64,000 bases of DNA from Rhizobium favelukesii (GTDB lineage: Bacteria; Pseudomonadota; Alphaproteobacteria; Rhizobiales; Rhizobiaceae). The position numbers and the translations under genes were made by a program. The DNA lies in NCBI RefSeq assembly GCF_000577275.2, contig NZ_HG916855.1, positions 806,001 to 870,000 on the forward strand, given 5' to 3'. Shown here piece after piece: positions 1 through 9,945 of this stretch (the stretch's first letter is position 1; every line of letters begins with the position of its first letter). Under the pieces are notes generated by a model. It ran no database searches. It was given only the letters and a program-made list of their open reading frames with translations, and was not told the DNA's origin.

Positions 1-430
1 CGACACGTCCCAAACTCAGGGGCCGTGTGTGAGCAAGCCAGTAGCGGACCAGAATTCCCCCAAGCGAGTGGGTTACGAAGTTGACGCGCCGGGCCCCGCA
101 CGCTTCGACCGATTTTCCTACGTAATGCGCGAGACCGGCAATCGATGCGGTCGTTGAAGGGTACTCTTCGTTGATGACGAAGAATCCACGCTGCACCAGC
201 ACCCTTTCGACAAGCCAGAACGATCCGCTGCCGCGGGCAAGCCCGTGCATCAGCACAACACATTCCAAGGAAGGGCGCTCGATGCCCATCGCCATTGGTT
301 GATCCAGCCAAAGGCATGCCACCGGAAGCGATACGCAGAGATTGAAGACAAATCGAAGAGCGCGCCCGAGTGAGCGTGCGCGTTCCAGCATGGAGATCCG
401 ATGGCTATATCGAAACCAATTCAAGCGCAT
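1..430 (-). CDS. Lipase-like alpha/beta hydrolase, C-terminus off the window
   Basis: The reverse frame is open from the window edge to an ATG at 430 (143 residues visible). After a hydrophobic N-terminal stretch (about residues 26-42, a signal peptide or anchor) come the oxyanion-type motif MHG at residues 61-63 and the nucleophile elbow THSLGG with Ser122. This pattern matches small triacylglycerol-lipase/PGAP1-like esterases. The Asp and His of the triad lie beyond the edge. An ATG at 391 is an alternative start; neither has a strong Shine-Dalgarno site, and a GAGG lies about 15 bases before 430. It follows the RND pump genes on the same strand after 268 bases and could be co-transcribed. 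The substrate is unknown. Confidence 0.75.
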   Translation of the reverse strand, partial: MRLNWFRYSHRISMLERARSLGRALRFVFNLCVSLPVACLWLDQPMAMGIERPSLECVVLMHGLARGSGSFWLVERVLVQRGFFVINEEYPSTTASIAGLAHYVGKSVEACGARRVNFVTHSLGGILVRYWLAHTRPLSLGRV

Positions 431-698
431 GGCGGATTTGATCTACCTCTATGTGCATGTGCTGGCCGGATGCTCTCTGTCTCTGGAGTTTACTGGCGTT
501 GCTGTGGAGCCATGCTCGAATATCCGCCAGCGGCGTGTGACATGAGCGCATCTATCGGCCTCATTTACGCATGCCGAGAAAGCCTCTGACGGTCGGACAC
601 TATACGAGCTTCGGCGACATATCGCGCCCGATCGGCTCTGGCATCCAAAAAGCCGACCTGGTGAGAGAACGGGCACGCACCAGTGCTGGGCGCCGGCA

Positions 699-3600
699 CT
701 ATTCCGAAGGCGCGATCGCAGGAGGTTTGCTGCCTTCAGCATTGCGGTCGGTCCGGAAAAGACGACGCTTGACAGCCTCCCTGACTGTTTGGATGAAAAT
801 ATACAGAAGCGGAATGATGAGAATGCCAAATACGGTGCCGACGAGCAATCCTCCGAGCACTGTCGTGCCGATCGCCTGCCGACTGCCAGCTCCCGCCCCC
901 GTGGCCACGACCAAGGGTATGACGCCAAGCACAGACGCCATAGCTGTCATCAGCACAGGCCTAAAGCGCTGCGACGTTCCCTCGGTTGCAGCTTCCATGA
1001 TGGTTAGACCTGCTTCCCTGCGCTCCTTGGCGAACTCAACGATAAGGATCGCATTTTTGGCAGCGAGCCCGATGAGCAACAGCAGGCCTATTTGCGCGTA
1101 GATGTTGAGGTCGATGCCCCCAACCACAAGGCCCCCCAACGCCCCGGCAACGGCCACGGTCACAGACAACATTACTGCCAGAGGCACGCTCCAGCTTTCA
1201 TATTGTGCGACGAGAAACAGGTAGGTGAACACGATCCCCATGATGAGAATGACCACGGTCTGGTTGCCGGCCTGCTTCTCCTGAAGAGCCAACCCTGTCC
1301 ACTCATACCCGAAGCCGGGTGGGAGTTTTTCCGACGCCAGCGTTGCCATGGCACCCAACGCATCGCCAGTACTGGATCCGGCTGCTGCCTGTCCGTTGAT
1401 CGCGGCCGATGGGAAGAGGTTGTAGCGGTTGACCGTGCTGGGACCATAGACGGTCGATATCGACAGCAGGCCCTGCAGCGGAATAAGATTGCCGGACTGG
1501 CTGCGCACCCTCAGTCGCTGAATGTCCTCGACGCGACTTCGAAAACTTGGCTCGTCTTGAAGACGAACCTGGTATACACGCGAAAATATATTGAAATCGT
1601 CCACATAAGACGATCCGAGGTGAGATTGTAGCGCGCCGAATATCGTCGCCGGCGAAACGCCATAAAGTTCTGCACGCTTTCGGTCAATGTCGAGATAAAC
1701 CTGTGGTGAGTCAGCCGAAAACGTGCTGAATACACTCGCCAGTCCCCGGGTCTGGTTTGCCGAGACAATCAGGCTTCGCATGACTTCGGCCAACTCTTCC
1801 TGACTTTGCCCGGCGCGCGCCTGAAGGCGGAAGTCGAAGCCACCCGTTGTGCCGAGGCCGGGGATGGCAGGTGGATTGAATGGCACAACTGATGCCGTCG
1901 TGATCGCCGCGAACTCAGCCCGCAATCGGTTCATCAGGGCAAAAACGCTTTGATCCGCGCCACGCTCATTCCACGGTTTCAACGCCGAGATGATCATACC
2001 GGAATTGGAGCCGCCCCCGCCCACCATGCTTGCACCGGCAATTCCGATCGTGTTTGCAACGCCTGGCGTACGCTGAAGCACCGAGGTGACTGTTGCAATT
2101 GTCTGCTGTGTGCGTTCGAGAGACGCGGCATTCGGCAACTGGACGTTCATGAAGAGATAGCCCTGGTCTTCGGAGGGGATGAAGCCGGTCGGCAGGACAC
2201 GATAGAAGCCGTAAATGCCAGTTACAATTGCCACAAGCAGCACGGCACTAAGACCAAGCCTTCGGGCGAAGAGCGCCAATAAATGCAGATAAAAGCGGCG
2301 TGAAGCGTCTAGCCCCTCATTCACCTTGCTGAAAATTCGGGACTGGCTCTGTTCCACGGGAGGCCGCAGCATGAGGACGCATAGGGCAGGGCTAAGCGTG
2401 AGTGCATTGATCGTGGAAAACGTAATGGTGACCAATATGGTAACCGCAAACTGCCGGTAGAGCTCGCCGGTGATACCAGCCAGAAAAGCCACCGGCACAA
2501 ACAGCGCGGCCAACACGAGCGTTGTGGCGACGATTGGACCCGTGACCTGGTTCATTGTTTGCAGCGTCGCTTCGCGCACGCCGATCCCGGTTTCGCTCAT
2601 GATGCGCTGAGCGTTCTCCACGACGATGATGGCGTCGTCCACAACCAGGCTGATCGCGAGGATCATCGCAAAGAGCGTGATCGTGTTGGCCGAGTACCCC
2701 ATGAGGTAAAGAACGGCAAAGCCACCCACCAGTGAAACGGGTATCGTTAAGGATGGAATGACTGTTGCACGCCAGTCTTGCAGGAAAATGAAGACAACGG
2801 CGACGACGAGGACAAATGTAATTGCCAGGGTGATGAAAATTTCCTCGATGGTTTGTCGAACAAAAGCGGTCGTATCGAAAACCACCGTATAGGCGATGTC
2901 GTCGGGGAACTGCTTTGACAATGTCTCCAGTTCGCCAAGCACAGCGGTGGACACCGAAAGCGCGTTGGCATCTGAGGATTGGTAGACAACCACCGTCGCG
3001 CTGGGCTGTCCATTCAGCGTCGAGGCTGTATCGTATGATTGTGCTCCGAGTTCCACGCGCGCAACGTCGCGAAGACGCACGATTGCTCCATCCCTGTTCG
3101 TGCGAACGATTATGTCGCCGAACTCTGCCTCGTTCGCCAGTCGTCCTCTTGCCATCACGGTCAGTTGCAATTGCTGGCCTTGGGTCGAGGGAGGAGACCC
3201 CAGTTGGCCGGCGGAGGCTTGCGCGTTCTGCGCCTGGATGGCTGCAGTCAGATCGGAGGCCGTGACCCCGAGGGCCTGCATGCGATCAGGATTCATCCAT
3301 ATCCGCATACTATAGGCAGGGCCAAAGACGCTCGCCTCTCCGACCCCCGGTAGCCGTGCGATTGCGTCTCTAATATTGATCGTTGCGTAGTTACTGAGGA
3401 AGACATCGTCGTGCGTACCCTTCGGGGAGTAAATTGCGAAGCCGAGCAGCATGCTCGACGAACGACTTCTCACCGAAACGCCGGTTTGGGTCACCGCAGC
3501 AGGAAGTCGCGGCGTCGCCATTGCTACGCGATTTTGTACATTTACCTGGGCGATTGCAGGATCTGTTCCGGCAGCAAACGTCACTGTCAGGCTGTAAGCG

Positions 3601-3863
3601 CCATTGTTGGTACTGGAGGACGACATGTAGAGCATGTCTTCAACCCCGTTCACCTGGTCCTCAATCGGTGCTCCCACGCTGTCGGTCATGACGCTGGCGT
3701 TGGCACCTGGATAACTCGCGGTAACCTGCACCTCCGGCGGAGTGATCTGAGGAAATTGGGCGACAGGTATTTGAAGGAGGGCGACAGCACCCGCGATGAT
3801 CATGACGATTGCAATGACCATCGCGAACCTGGGTCTTGCAACGAAGGGCGCGGATATATTCAT
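699..3863 (-). CDS. RND multidrug efflux permease (HAE1/AcrB type)
   Basis: This 1,054-residue protein has the usual length and start of the HAE1 family, the inner-membrane proton-driven pump of a tripartite exporter. There is one N-terminal transmembrane segment, a large periplasmic loop, a helix bundle from about residue 340, a second loop, and a C-terminal bundle. The proton-relay pair Asp409-Asp410 is present in [13 protein letters not shown], and the matching lysine is in [13 protein letters not shown] near the C-terminus. Its start overlaps the adaptor stop by ATGA (3860-3863), so the two are translationally coupled. No outer-membrane factor or dedicated regulator is adjacent, so the pump probably borrows a TolC-like channel. 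Substrates cannot be read from sequence. Confidence 0.95.
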   Translation of the reverse strand: MNISAPFVARPRFAMVIAIVMIIAGAVALLQIPVAQFPQITPPEVQVTASYPGANASVMTDSVGAPIEDQVNGVEDMLYMSSSSTNNGAYSLTVTFAAGTDPAIAQVNVQNRVAMATPRLPAAVTQTGVSVRSRSSSMLLGFAIYSPKGTHDDVFLSNYATINIRDAIARLPGVGEASVFGPAYSMRIWMNPDRMQALGVTASDLTAAIQAQNAQASAGQLGSPPSTQGQQLQLTVMARGRLANEAEFGDIIVRTNRDGAIVRLRDVARVELGAQSYDTASTLNGQPSATVVVYQSSDANALSVSTAVLGELETLSKQFPDDIAYTVVFDTTAFVRQTIEEIFITLAITFVLVVAVVFIFLQDWRATVIPSLTIPVSLVGGFAVLYLMGYSANTITLFAMILAISLVVDDAIIVVENAQRIMSETGIGVREATLQTMNQVTGPIVATTLVLAALFVPVAFLAGITGELYRQFAVTILVTITFSTINALTLSPALCVLMLRPPVEQSQSRIFSKVNEGLDASRRFYLHLLALFARRLGLSAVLLVAIVTGIYGFYRVLPTGFIPSEDQGYLFMNVQLPNAASLERTQQTIATVTSVLQRTPGVANTIGIAGASMVGGGGSNSGMIISALKPWNERGADQSVFALMNRLRAEFAAITTASVVPFNPPAIPGLGTTGGFDFRLQARAGQSQEELAEVMRSLIVSANQTRGLASVFSTFSADSPQVYLDIDRKRAELYGVSPATIFGALQSHLGSSYVDDFNIFSRVYQVRLQDEPSFRSRVEDIQRLRVRSQSGNLIPLQGLLSISTVYGPSTVNRYNLFPSAAINGQAAAGSSTGDALGAMATLASEKLPPGFGYEWTGLALQEKQAGNQTVVILIMGIVFTYLFLVAQYESWSVPLAVMLSVTVAVAGALGGLVVGGIDLNIYAQIGLLLLIGLAAKNAILIVEFAKERREAGLTIMEAATEGTSQRFRPVLMTAMASVLGVIPLVVATGAGAGSRQAIGTTVLGGLLVGTVFGILIIPLLYIFIQTVREAVKRRLFRTDRNAEGSKPPAIAPSE

Positions 3864-5017
3864 TGCGATGAACCGGACTGGGAGACGATCGACGTCACGC
3901 TGTTGTTTGCGGGCGAGGCTTGCGTGACAGTGACAGCCAATCCTTCGGCGACATTCTGTATTCCTTCCACGATCAGGCTTTCGCCGCCTTTCAGACCGTC
4001 GTCCACTGCCCAGTTTCCACCCACCTGTTCAGAAACTTTTATTCGCCGGAGCGCGACCTCGTTGTTCTCGTTGACAAGCAGGACAAACTTGCCCTCGCGA
4101 TCCTGTTGGACAGCGCCCAACGGTACGATCGGGCGCATCTTCTTTTCCGCCTCCGAGACGATCACTGTTACGAACTGGCCCGGAACCAGCAGAAAGTCCG
4201 GATTGGGAAACAGAGTTCGAATCGACAGCGTTCCGGTTGCCTCATCGATCTCGTTTCCAAAAAACTCGATCTTGCCCGGCCCCTTGTATTCCTGCCCGTT
4301 GGACAGCCGCAGGGTGGGTACGAATTTTCCAGCGAGCTCATCCTTGCTGATGCCGCCGGCGGCCGCACGAAGCTCGAGAATTGATCGGTCGGTTACTGAG
4401 AAAACCACGCGAATGGGATCCATCTCTACGACGCGGGCAAGTGTCATCGAACTGCCACTCACAAAGCTGCCGTCCGATAATTGCGCGGCACCGATACGGC
4501 CCTCGATTGGTGAGCTTATCCTGGCGTAGCTGAGATTGAGTTCGGCTTGACTGACCCGTGCTTGCGCCGCCAAAAGGTTTGCTTGACCAGTTTCCAGCGC
4601 TGTTTGACTTTCCTCCAGTGTTGCGCGTGATACTGTCTGGCTGCTCAGGGATTTATTTCGCGCGACGCGGCGTTGTGCGTCTGCCAGCGTTGCCTGCGCA
4701 CTTGCAAGTGATGCCTTGGCATCTGCCAGCGCAATGTCCAGTGCGCGACTGTCAATGAGGAACAGATCCTGCCCGCTCTTGACGGCCTGGCCTTCGTTGA
4801 AAAGGCGTTTGTCAATGAAACCCTCGATCCGGGAACGGATGTCAACGGCGTTCATCGCTTCGACGCGTCCCACGAACTCATGCTTTGGGGATACGTCTCC
4901 GACTGCAACGGCCATAACGCCGACGGAGGGACCGGTCTGCGCCAATGGGCTTTGAGGTACGAAAGCCGCCAGTATTACCAGCAGATAGGCCGGCGGAACT
5001 CGACGAGGCACTTTCAT
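3860..5017 (-). CDS. RND efflux periplasmic adaptor (AcrA/MexA type)
   Basis: This is the membrane-fusion protein that bridges the RND permease and an outer-membrane channel. I start it at the ATG at 5017, which has GGGAG 9 bases upstream, rather than the GTG at 5032. An N-terminal signal peptide ends near AQTG. No lipobox cysteine is seen, unlike AcrA/MexA, so it is probably soluble or anchored by its N-terminus. A biotinyl-lipoyl-like half ([11 protein letters not shown]), an alpha-helical hairpin rich in A/L/Q heptads, the second lipoyl half ([10 protein letters not shown]) and the beta-barrel follow in the usual order. It overlaps the permease gene by four bases. Confidence 0.93.
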   Translation of the reverse strand: MKVPRRVPPAYLLVILAAFVPQSPLAQTGPSVGVMAVAVGDVSPKHEFVGRVEAMNAVDIRSRIEGFIDKRLFNEGQAVKSGQDLFLIDSRALDIALADAKASLASAQATLADAQRRVARNKSLSSQTVSRATLEESQTALETGQANLLAAQARVSQAELNLSYARISSPIEGRIGAAQLSDGSFVSGSSMTLARVVEMDPIRVVFSVTDRSILELRAAAGGISKDELAGKFVPTLRLSNGQEYKGPGKIEFFGNEIDEATGTLSIRTLFPNPDFLLVPGQFVTVIVSEAEKKMRPIVPLGAVQQDREGKFVLLVNENNEVALRRIKVSEQVGGNWAVDDGLKGGESLIVEGIQNVAEGLAVTVTQASPANNSVTSIVSQSGSSQ

Positions 5018-5040
5018 CGACCAATCTCCCACAAGACCGA

Positions 5041-5462
5041 GGTGTCTTTCAACTCAAGGCATTCGAAGTCGATAGGCGCCAATGCGTGATGCTGCCGGTG
5101 GTCGTTTCGATCCGCAAGCCCTGGCAAATACCACACTCACGGGGGGCGATCAGGTCGAAACCCATGACGAGCAGACCGATGCACTCACGGACCCTTTCGC
5201 CTCGCATGCCCACATTTGCGACCCGTTGCGGGGCAGTTGGCCACATACCATCGCCCGTATCACTCGCCGCCGGAACAATCTGCCGCTTGGCCTGCGACGT
5301 CGCCTGTCACGGCTGCTCGCCCCGCCGTTAGCGGTGCCGACGGCGATGCCGCGAAGATTGTTTGTCGCTGCCCCCGCCAGAACTCCGGTCGTTGCCAATG
5401 CCGGGTGCTTGTTGCGTTGGCGTGCAGCGAGTGATCATTCCCATGGTTCGACGGACAAAGTG
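5041..5462. other. Gap upstream of the efflux operon
   Basis: About 420 bases hold only short overlapping frames with no recognisable protein on either strand. It must contain the promoter of the adaptor/permease genes. No TetR or MarR gene sits here, although efflux operons often have one. A reverse frame around 5060-5190 (containing CGICQGLRIETTTG) is open but has no recognised family. Confidence 0.4.
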
Positions 5463-6020
5463 CTAGATTGTTGACTTCGCGTTGCCGGCTTCGATGCGCA
5501 CGTCCGCGGGTGCCTTAGGGGAAAGCGCCGTGCGCAGTCTCGTTTCCTGTTCCGGCGAGAGCGAAGTCCGCAAGATCCGCGCGTTCGCACCTTTGAATTC
5601 CTCAAGGACCTTTTCCGGCTGGACTTTACGAACAAGCAGAAAGAGGGCCGAGCTGTCGACCGGAATGGTGTCCGCCAATTTCTTGATTAAATTGTCGTCT
5701 ATGCCAAAATCTGTGATCGAACCGGCAAGTGCTCCAGAACCAGCTCCGAACGCTCCGCCAAGGACCATGCCGGCCAGCGGGTTCAGAAACAAAAGACCCA
5801 CAAGAGATCCCCAAAGCGCGCCGGACAAACCACCCCTTGTGGCTCCCATTGTCGTGAGGTTCACGCTCTGCTTGAGCCGGACCTTTCCTCCGTTGTCGCG
5901 AACCGCGACAACCGCGTCCTCGAGGTCGATCAGGTACTCCTTTTCGAGCGTCAACAAGCGATTGAGTATGGCGTCCGCCTCATCGGCCTTATCGAAGCCA
6001 AGCACCACGAGTTCAGACAT
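5463..6020 (-). CDS. DUF1269 membrane protein
   Basis: The 185-residue protein matches the DUF1269 family: an N-terminal alpha/beta segment (LVVLGFDKADEAD) followed by a glycine-rich hydrophobic double segment at about residues 82-115 (GALWGSLVGLLFLNPLAGMV...) and a C-terminal LFLLVRKV strand. The start is well supported by AGGGAGGGA just before the ATG. Members are small inner-membrane proteins without a proven biochemical role and are often stress-induced in rhizobia. It stands alone, with no co-oriented gene close upstream. Confidence 0.85.
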   Translation of the reverse strand: MSELVVLGFDKADEADAILNRLLTLEKEYLIDLEDAVVAVRDNGGKVRLKQSVNLTTMGATRGGLSGALWGSLVGLLFLNPLAGMVLGGAFGAGSGALAGSITDFGIDDNLIKKLADTIPVDSSALFLLVRKVQPEKVLEEFKGANARILRTSLSPEQETRLRTALSPKAPADVRIEAGNAKSTI

Positions 6021-6414
6021 TGCTCCCTCCCTGATACGAATTCACGTCCAGATAGCGCCGCGGCTAGCTTCGTCCAGAGGTAGCTATCTACATTTTCGGC
6101 CTGTCATGTGAGATCATGTCGCGAGCATCCGTCAGCCGCCGTCGTTATTCTTTTTGACCAACTCGTCGCAAGGACGTTCGACCGCAGGCTGATATGGCCC
6201 GCCAGAAGCTCTTCGGCTGCACGAGATTCATAGACACCAAAGAGGAACGTCGGCGTTGCCACGCTCGCTTCAAAGGTCTCCCAATGGATGCCAAAGTCAG
6301 AGAGACAGCCTCGTCAAACGCCGTTTCGAACGCCAGATTGAAGACGGGCGGCGGCTGCTTCGCGCCTTCCTTGGCGCGAATGAACGCGGTCACAAACGAT
6401 TGAACAAAGATGCA
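6021..6414. other. Gap with open frames but no recognised gene
   Basis: No gene is called. A reverse frame roughly 6120-6300 reads FGIHWETFEASVATPTFLFG and looks protein-like, and another reverse frame carries FNLAFETAFDEAV, which may be pieces of one broken coding sequence. I do not recognise a family. The 3' side carries the promoter of the exported hydrolase. Confidence 0.3.
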
Positions 6415-6458
6415 TTGACGGAATTCGAATTGCGCGATAATAGATTGTGCACAATCTA
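6415..6458 (+). promoter_or_regulatory. Promoter with 18-bp perfect palindrome (operator candidate)
   Basis: TTGACG at 6415-6420 and TAATAG at 6438-6443 are spaced 17 bases and fit a sigma-70 promoter. A perfect palindrome, TAGATTGTGCACAATCTA, occupies 6441-6458, overlapping the -10 element and the expected start site, just ahead of the AGGAG ribosome site of the hydrolase gene. The placement is that of a repressor operator. TTGTGCACAA cores are typical of MarR/OhrR-like or TetR dimers. Which regulator binds it is unknown. Confidence 0.6.
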
Positions 6459-6472
6459 AAAGGAGAAGAAAG

Positions 6473-7252
6473 ATGAAATTGCTGTTGAGATCATTGCTGG
6501 CCTTTGGTGTCCTGGCTGCTCCGGCCGCCCCCGCGGTCTCCGCTCAGGCAAAGCCCACTGTCGGCCTCGTCCACGGTGCGTTTGCGGATGCATCCAGTTG
6601 GAACGACGTTGTCGCTCGGCTGGAGAAGGACGGCTACCCCGTCGTCGCGGTTGCCAATCCGCTGCGCAGCGTAAAGAGCGACGGTGATTACGTCGGCCGC
6701 ATCCTCGCCGGAATCAAAAACCCGGTTGTGCTGGTCGGGCATTCCTACGGAGGATCGGTGATCAGCGATGCGGCCGCACGTGCAGACAACGTCGAATCCC
6801 TCGTGTATGTGGCGGCGTTCGCCCCGGAAAAGGGAGAAACAGCCGTCGAGCTTTCGAGCAAATTCCCCGGAAGCACCCTGGCTCCCACACTGGCCGAACC
6901 AGTTGTGCTCGATGGCGGCGACAAGGACCTCTATATCCAGCAAGGGAAGTTCCGCGAGCAGTTTGCGGCCGACGTGTCATCCAGAGCGGCCAAGTTGATG
7001 GCAGCCACACAGCGGCCGATCACCGAAAGTGCGCTGAACGAACCAGCGCCAAACGCGGCGTGGAAAAACATCCCGTCCTGGTTCATCTACGGGGACGCCG
7101 ACAAGAACATTCCGGCCAAGGCGCTTGGATGGATGGCCGAGCGGGCCCATTCCAAGGGGACTGTCGTGGTCAAGGGAGCCTCCCACGTCGTCATGGTCTC
7201 ACATCCCGATAAGGTCGTTCAGGTCATCGAAGAGGCTGCTTCGGCCAAGTAG
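6473..7252 (+). CDS. Exported alpha/beta hydrolase
   Basis: The 259-residue protein begins with a clear Sec signal peptide (residues 1-24, cleavage after VSA). The fold signature follows: VHG near residue 33, nucleophile elbow GHSYGG with Ser91, acid residue in YGDADK (Asp210 likely), and His238 in GASHVVMVSHP. It resembles the salicylate-esterase/EstC-like group of short alpha/beta hydrolases. A strong AGGAG precedes the ATG. It is monocistronic, with a hairpin directly downstream and a palindromic operator upstream, so expression is probably induced by a ligand. The physiological ester is not evident. Confidence 0.88.
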   Translation: MKLLLRSLLAFGVLAAPAAPAVSAQAKPTVGLVHGAFADASSWNDVVARLEKDGYPVVAVANPLRSVKSDGDYVGRILAGIKNPVVLVGHSYGGSVISDAAARADNVESLVYVAAFAPEKGETAVELSSKFPGSTLAPTLAEPVVLDGGDKDLYIQQGKFREQFAADVSSRAAKLMAATQRPITESALNEPAPNAAWKNIPSWFIYGDADKNIPAKALGWMAERAHSKGTVVVKGASHVVMVSHPDKVVQVIEEAASAK

Positions 7253-7260
7253 GTCTCGCA

Positions 7261-7288
7261 ATGGGCGGCGACATATCGCGCCGCCCAT
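7261..7288 (+). terminator. GC-rich hairpin after the hydrolase gene
   Basis: ATGGGCGGCG (7261-7270) and CGCCGCCCAT (7279-7288) form a perfect 10-bp stem with an 8-base loop, nine bases after the stop codon. No T-run follows, so it may be a weak or Rho-assisted terminator or an mRNA-stabilising hairpin. Confidence 0.5.
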
Positions 7289-7344
7289 CATGGCTGCGGT
7301 AGCCTCTCATGGAAGGGATCCGCGGACATTCACGCTGTGCGGAA

Positions 7345-7581
7345 TCACGAATAACGCGCGGGGGAGCCACCCGCCGGGCTAGCGCCTTTCGCGCGCCGCC
7401 GAGCCCAGTGGGTCCCTTGGTCTACCTCTCTGCATTTCGAGAGAATCTCGTCGACAATGACGGCGAGCGGCGCAGTGGCGTCGATTACGAGACCACACTG
7501 CGGAACCTCCTCTTTCGTTGCATGCAATCGCACAATCAGCTCCCGTTCGCCAGGTCTTCCGCCAAACTCGTCTTCTGGTCT
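7345..7581 (-). pseudogene. C-terminal fragment, possibly of a P-loop kinase
   Basis: In the reverse frame the segment around LIVRLHATKEE and CGLVIDATAPLAVIVDEIL looks like the C-terminal end of a small P-loop kinase of the gluconokinase/CPT-like kind. The upstream part of the frame is instead IS66 TnpC sequence (junction near 7582), so the N-terminal P-loop half is missing. The frame runs to a stop at 7345, with the last residues of low complexity. The family call is tentative; the truncation by IS sequence is clear. Confidence 0.35.
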
Positions 7582-7801
7582 CCCGATGGCCTGATCATCG
7601 GCTTCCTTGGCCTTGGCGACGGCAAGTTCGGCCACCGCAGCGGCTCGTTCCGCCCGTGCGACGATCAGCTCTGCCTCAAGGGCAGCGGCGTAATCGGGGT
7701 GCTGTTCCGAGCCGGTTTCCATGCTCGAAGTGGACCACAAAACCCCTGATTTGCATAGCTTTTCTTCGGATTCTGAGCCGCAAATCCCGGCAAAATATGC
7801 G

Positions 7802-8149
7802 CTATCCGGCGCTCGTCGGACGCCAGGTCTGCAGCGGGTTTCGCCAGTCGATCCCCTCAAGCAGATAGGACATCTGACCGGCGGAAAGAGCGATCGCGCC
7901 ACCCTCGGTCGCGGGCCAAACGAAACGGCCCCGCTCCAGGCGCTTTGCATAAAGCGATAGCCCGATCCCATCGTGCCACAGGGCCTTTATCAGTCGTCCA
8001 TTTCTCCCGCGGAAGACAAAAACGTCACCTTGGAAGGGGTCACGACCGAGACCTTCCTGCACCAGAAGTGCGAGCCCCTGCATCCCCTTGCGCATGTCGC
8101 AGTGACCGCTCGCGATCCACACCCGCACCCCGGAGCTGATCGGGATCAT
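7802..8149 (-). CDS. tnpB: IS66 accessory protein TnpB
   Basis: This 115-residue protein has the IS66 Orf2/TnpB signature: VWIASGHCDMRKGMQGLA, FRGRNGRLIKALWHDGIG and LYAKRLERGRFVWP. TnpB is required for IS66 transposition but its reaction is unknown. It overlaps the upstream tnpA stop by ATGA (8146-8149) and is followed by about 80 bases before the truncated tnpC. The reading frame is intact, although the element itself is dead. Confidence 0.9.
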   Translation of the reverse strand: MIPISSGVRVWIASGHCDMRKGMQGLALLVQEGLGRDPFQGDVFVFRGRNGRLIKALWHDGIGLSLYAKRLERGRFVWPATEGGAIALSAGQMSYLLEGIDWRNPLQTWRPTSAG

Positions 8150-8483
8150 TTGAGTGCTCGCATGACCGCAGCCGCCAGTGCGGCAGGTGCGGTACAGTCA
8201 ATTCTCACCTTCGCGCCATTCGGGAAGTCCACGAACATAGCCGTTTCGACCCCGCCGTTACCCGGAAGGCCAACGACCCGCGCTGGTACGAAGGCAGGGC
8301 CGACTTCTGCAGCCAAAGCCTGCCGCCGCCAAGTATAAATCAACCGGTCGAAACATCGAAGCGACGCGCAACTTCGGAAACAATCCCATCCGGCGCAAAC
8401 GCCGCCGCCAGTATCTCTGCACGCTCATCTCGGGACCATCGCCGACGTCGCTCTCGCCCGGTCAATAAAATTGCCTGTGCCAT
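8146..8483 (-). pseudogene. tnpA: IS66 tnpA, frameshifted
   Basis: From the ATG at 8483 the frame reads MAQAILLTGRERRRRWSRDE and gives a typical helix-turn-helix (EVARRFDVSTG). It then hits a TGA near 8340. The following sequence IYTWRRQALAAEVGPAFVPA continues in another frame to 8146. A one-base loss (or two-base gain) at the DVSTG/LIYTW junction explains this. IS66 TnpA is normally about 110-140 residues and DNA-binding. Confidence 0.8.
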
Positions 8484-8571
8484 CAGTCCTCAATGCGCTC
8501 TTAAGCCCACTCTTAAGAGCGCAAACTCACAACATCACAACAATTCCGCAAGGTGGCCCCCGCCGAAGGCG

Positions 8572-8991
8572 TACGCCGGTCAAGCAGGGCCTTCTTTAAG
8601 ACTGGGCGCGCGCCGGCAAGGGGCGACGATGGACGTGATCGGCGTCACGACTGGGACAGGAGCCGTCATGCTCGCGAATGCACGCGTCGAAGCCGAGCTT
8701 CTCGGTCCGTCGAAGCCCCGCTGCTCGACGACCGCTACCTTCTTCGCGACGATCGCGCTGAGAGGGCCGCGAGCCGACCGGTTGGGATTGCCGACGTCGC
8801 TTCGGCCCTGCCGCCACTCGAAACACTTTCCGCGGAGAAAGCCCGGCGTGTGGCAGCACGTGAAAGCGGGCACACCGTTGTCGCGTTCGCGCTCGAGCGA
8901 AGCTGCACGGTCAGCGTCTCGATGCGCAAGCAGTTCAGAACCTTCTCCTCGGGTTCGCCAGTGGTTTGATCTACTCGTGCTGAATTTTGTA
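8572..8991 (+). other. Non-genic stretch with a possible M41 peptidase relic
   Basis: No intact gene. One forward frame (about 8700-8940) reads LSAEKARRVAARESGHTVVAFALE and then TVSVSMR, which resembles the helix around the zinc-binding motif of FtsH/M41-type proteases (normally a/vHEAGHalva). The first histidine is Arg here and no ATPase part is present. If real it is a dead fragment left beside the IS66 relic. Confidence 0.25.
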
Positions 8992-9894
8992 CTAGCGGAC
9001 GGCCTGCTTAAACTTCGCCGGCGTCAAGCCGGTAGCACGTCGAAATGCGCGCGCAAAGCTCGATTGCGACGAGTATTGACAATCAAAGGCAATCTCGCTG
9101 AGTGACATTTGTCCTATCGCGAGGAGTTTTTTTGCTCGCTCCAGCCGACGCCTACTCACATAGCTATGCGGTGGCGTCCCGACACTGGCCGCAAATGCGC
9201 GCGTAAAATGGAACACGCTCAGACACGCTATGCTCGCCAGATCGCTCACTGTAATTTCCTCGGTGAGATGCTCTTCAATGTAGGCAAGAACACGCCGCAA
9301 TCTGACGTTATCAAGTCCAAGTCTCGGCTGGCGTTCTAAACGACGCAACGAACTTTCTGAGTGCTCATGAAGGAGTCGGGCTGCCAGAAAGAGCGACGCA
9401 GTCTCGATCAGCATAGGTCCAGACGTCGTTGGATCCGACATTTCGCGTAGGATCGACAAAGCAATCTGGTTGATAAGGCTGTCGTGCACACCGGAAACAT
9501 AGCGGATAGACTGTCCGGGGGTTCGAGGCACGCTGAAGTCTGTCGCCAAGCGGATGAAAGCGGAGGATGGAAGATAAAGGTGAGCGACTTGCAGTTCTTC
9601 CGATGCGATGTGAATTGCGTCGGCTTTGGCAGCCATGGGATTGAGCCAGATCGTACCGTCGGAAGGCCGAACACGCCGCTGCTCTCCTCCGACCTTGCAG
9701 GTCACGAGTCCTGCATCTGAGCCACTGACTATGACTGCTATTTCCAGATCCTGTCCTTCTGCACCCGGTCCTTCACAGCTGGAGTGAGATCGGAGCTCTG
9801 CAAAGAGCGTCGACCATCCCAAATCGTCCGAAGACCTGAGTAGCCGGGAGGCCGGGTATTTTCTGTAACCCTGTGAATGCAGTTGGTCCAACAT
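8992..9894 (-). CDS. AraC-family transcriptional regulator
   Basis: The 300-residue protein has a divergent N-terminal sensing domain and a canonical C-terminal double helix-turn-helix at about residues 195-298: ILTVSDLASIACLSVFHFTRAFA-like first helix pair and the family signature SEIAFDCQYSSQSSFARAFRRATGLTPAKFK. AraC proteins bind direct repeats near promoters and usually respond to a small organic ligand. It lies 285 bases downstream of, and co-oriented with, an exported esterase gene; the inverted repeats in that gap may be its sites. The ATG at 9894 gives the longest frame and fits the family length. Confidence 0.9.
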   Translation of the reverse strand: MLDQLHSQGYRKYPASRLLRSSDDLGWSTLFAELRSHSSCEGPGAEGQDLEIAVIVSGSDAGLVTCKVGGEQRRVRPSDGTIWLNPMAAKADAIHIASEELQVAHLYLPSSAFIRLATDFSVPRTPGQSIRYVSGVHDSLINQIALSILREMSDPTTSGPMLIETASLFLAARLLHEHSESSLRRLERQPRLGLDNVRLRRVLAYIEEHLTEEITVSDLASIACLSVFHFTRAFAASVGTPPHSYVSRRRLERAKKLLAIGQMSLSEIAFDCQYSSQSSFARAFRRATGLTPAKFKQAVR

Positions 9895-9945
9895 GTCAGC
9901 GCACCAGCAAGTATAGGCAATGGCCTGTCCGACGGTAATAACCTG

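Larger units (their letters stand above)
7582..8571 (-). mobile_element. Truncated IS66-family element
   Basis: The region carries the IS66 gene order on the reverse strand: tnpA (frameshifted), tnpB (intact) and only the first 47 or so codons of tnpC (METGSEQHPDYAAALEAEL, 7582-7722). The tnpC catalytic domain and the distal terminal repeat are gone. The proximal end lies near 8550-8571, where GTACGCCTTCGGCG can be read inward; the exact border is uncertain. It differs in sequence from the two intact IS66 copies of this window. Confidence 0.8.

Noticed and set aside
3411-4529. 372-codon forward frame across the RND adaptor and permease
   Set aside because: It is antisense to two clear efflux genes and has a Ser/Arg-rich low-quality composition.
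8553-8969. 138-codon forward frame near the IS66 relic
   Set aside because: Arg-rich and without start support; only a short segment hints at an M41-like relic, listed separately with low confidence.
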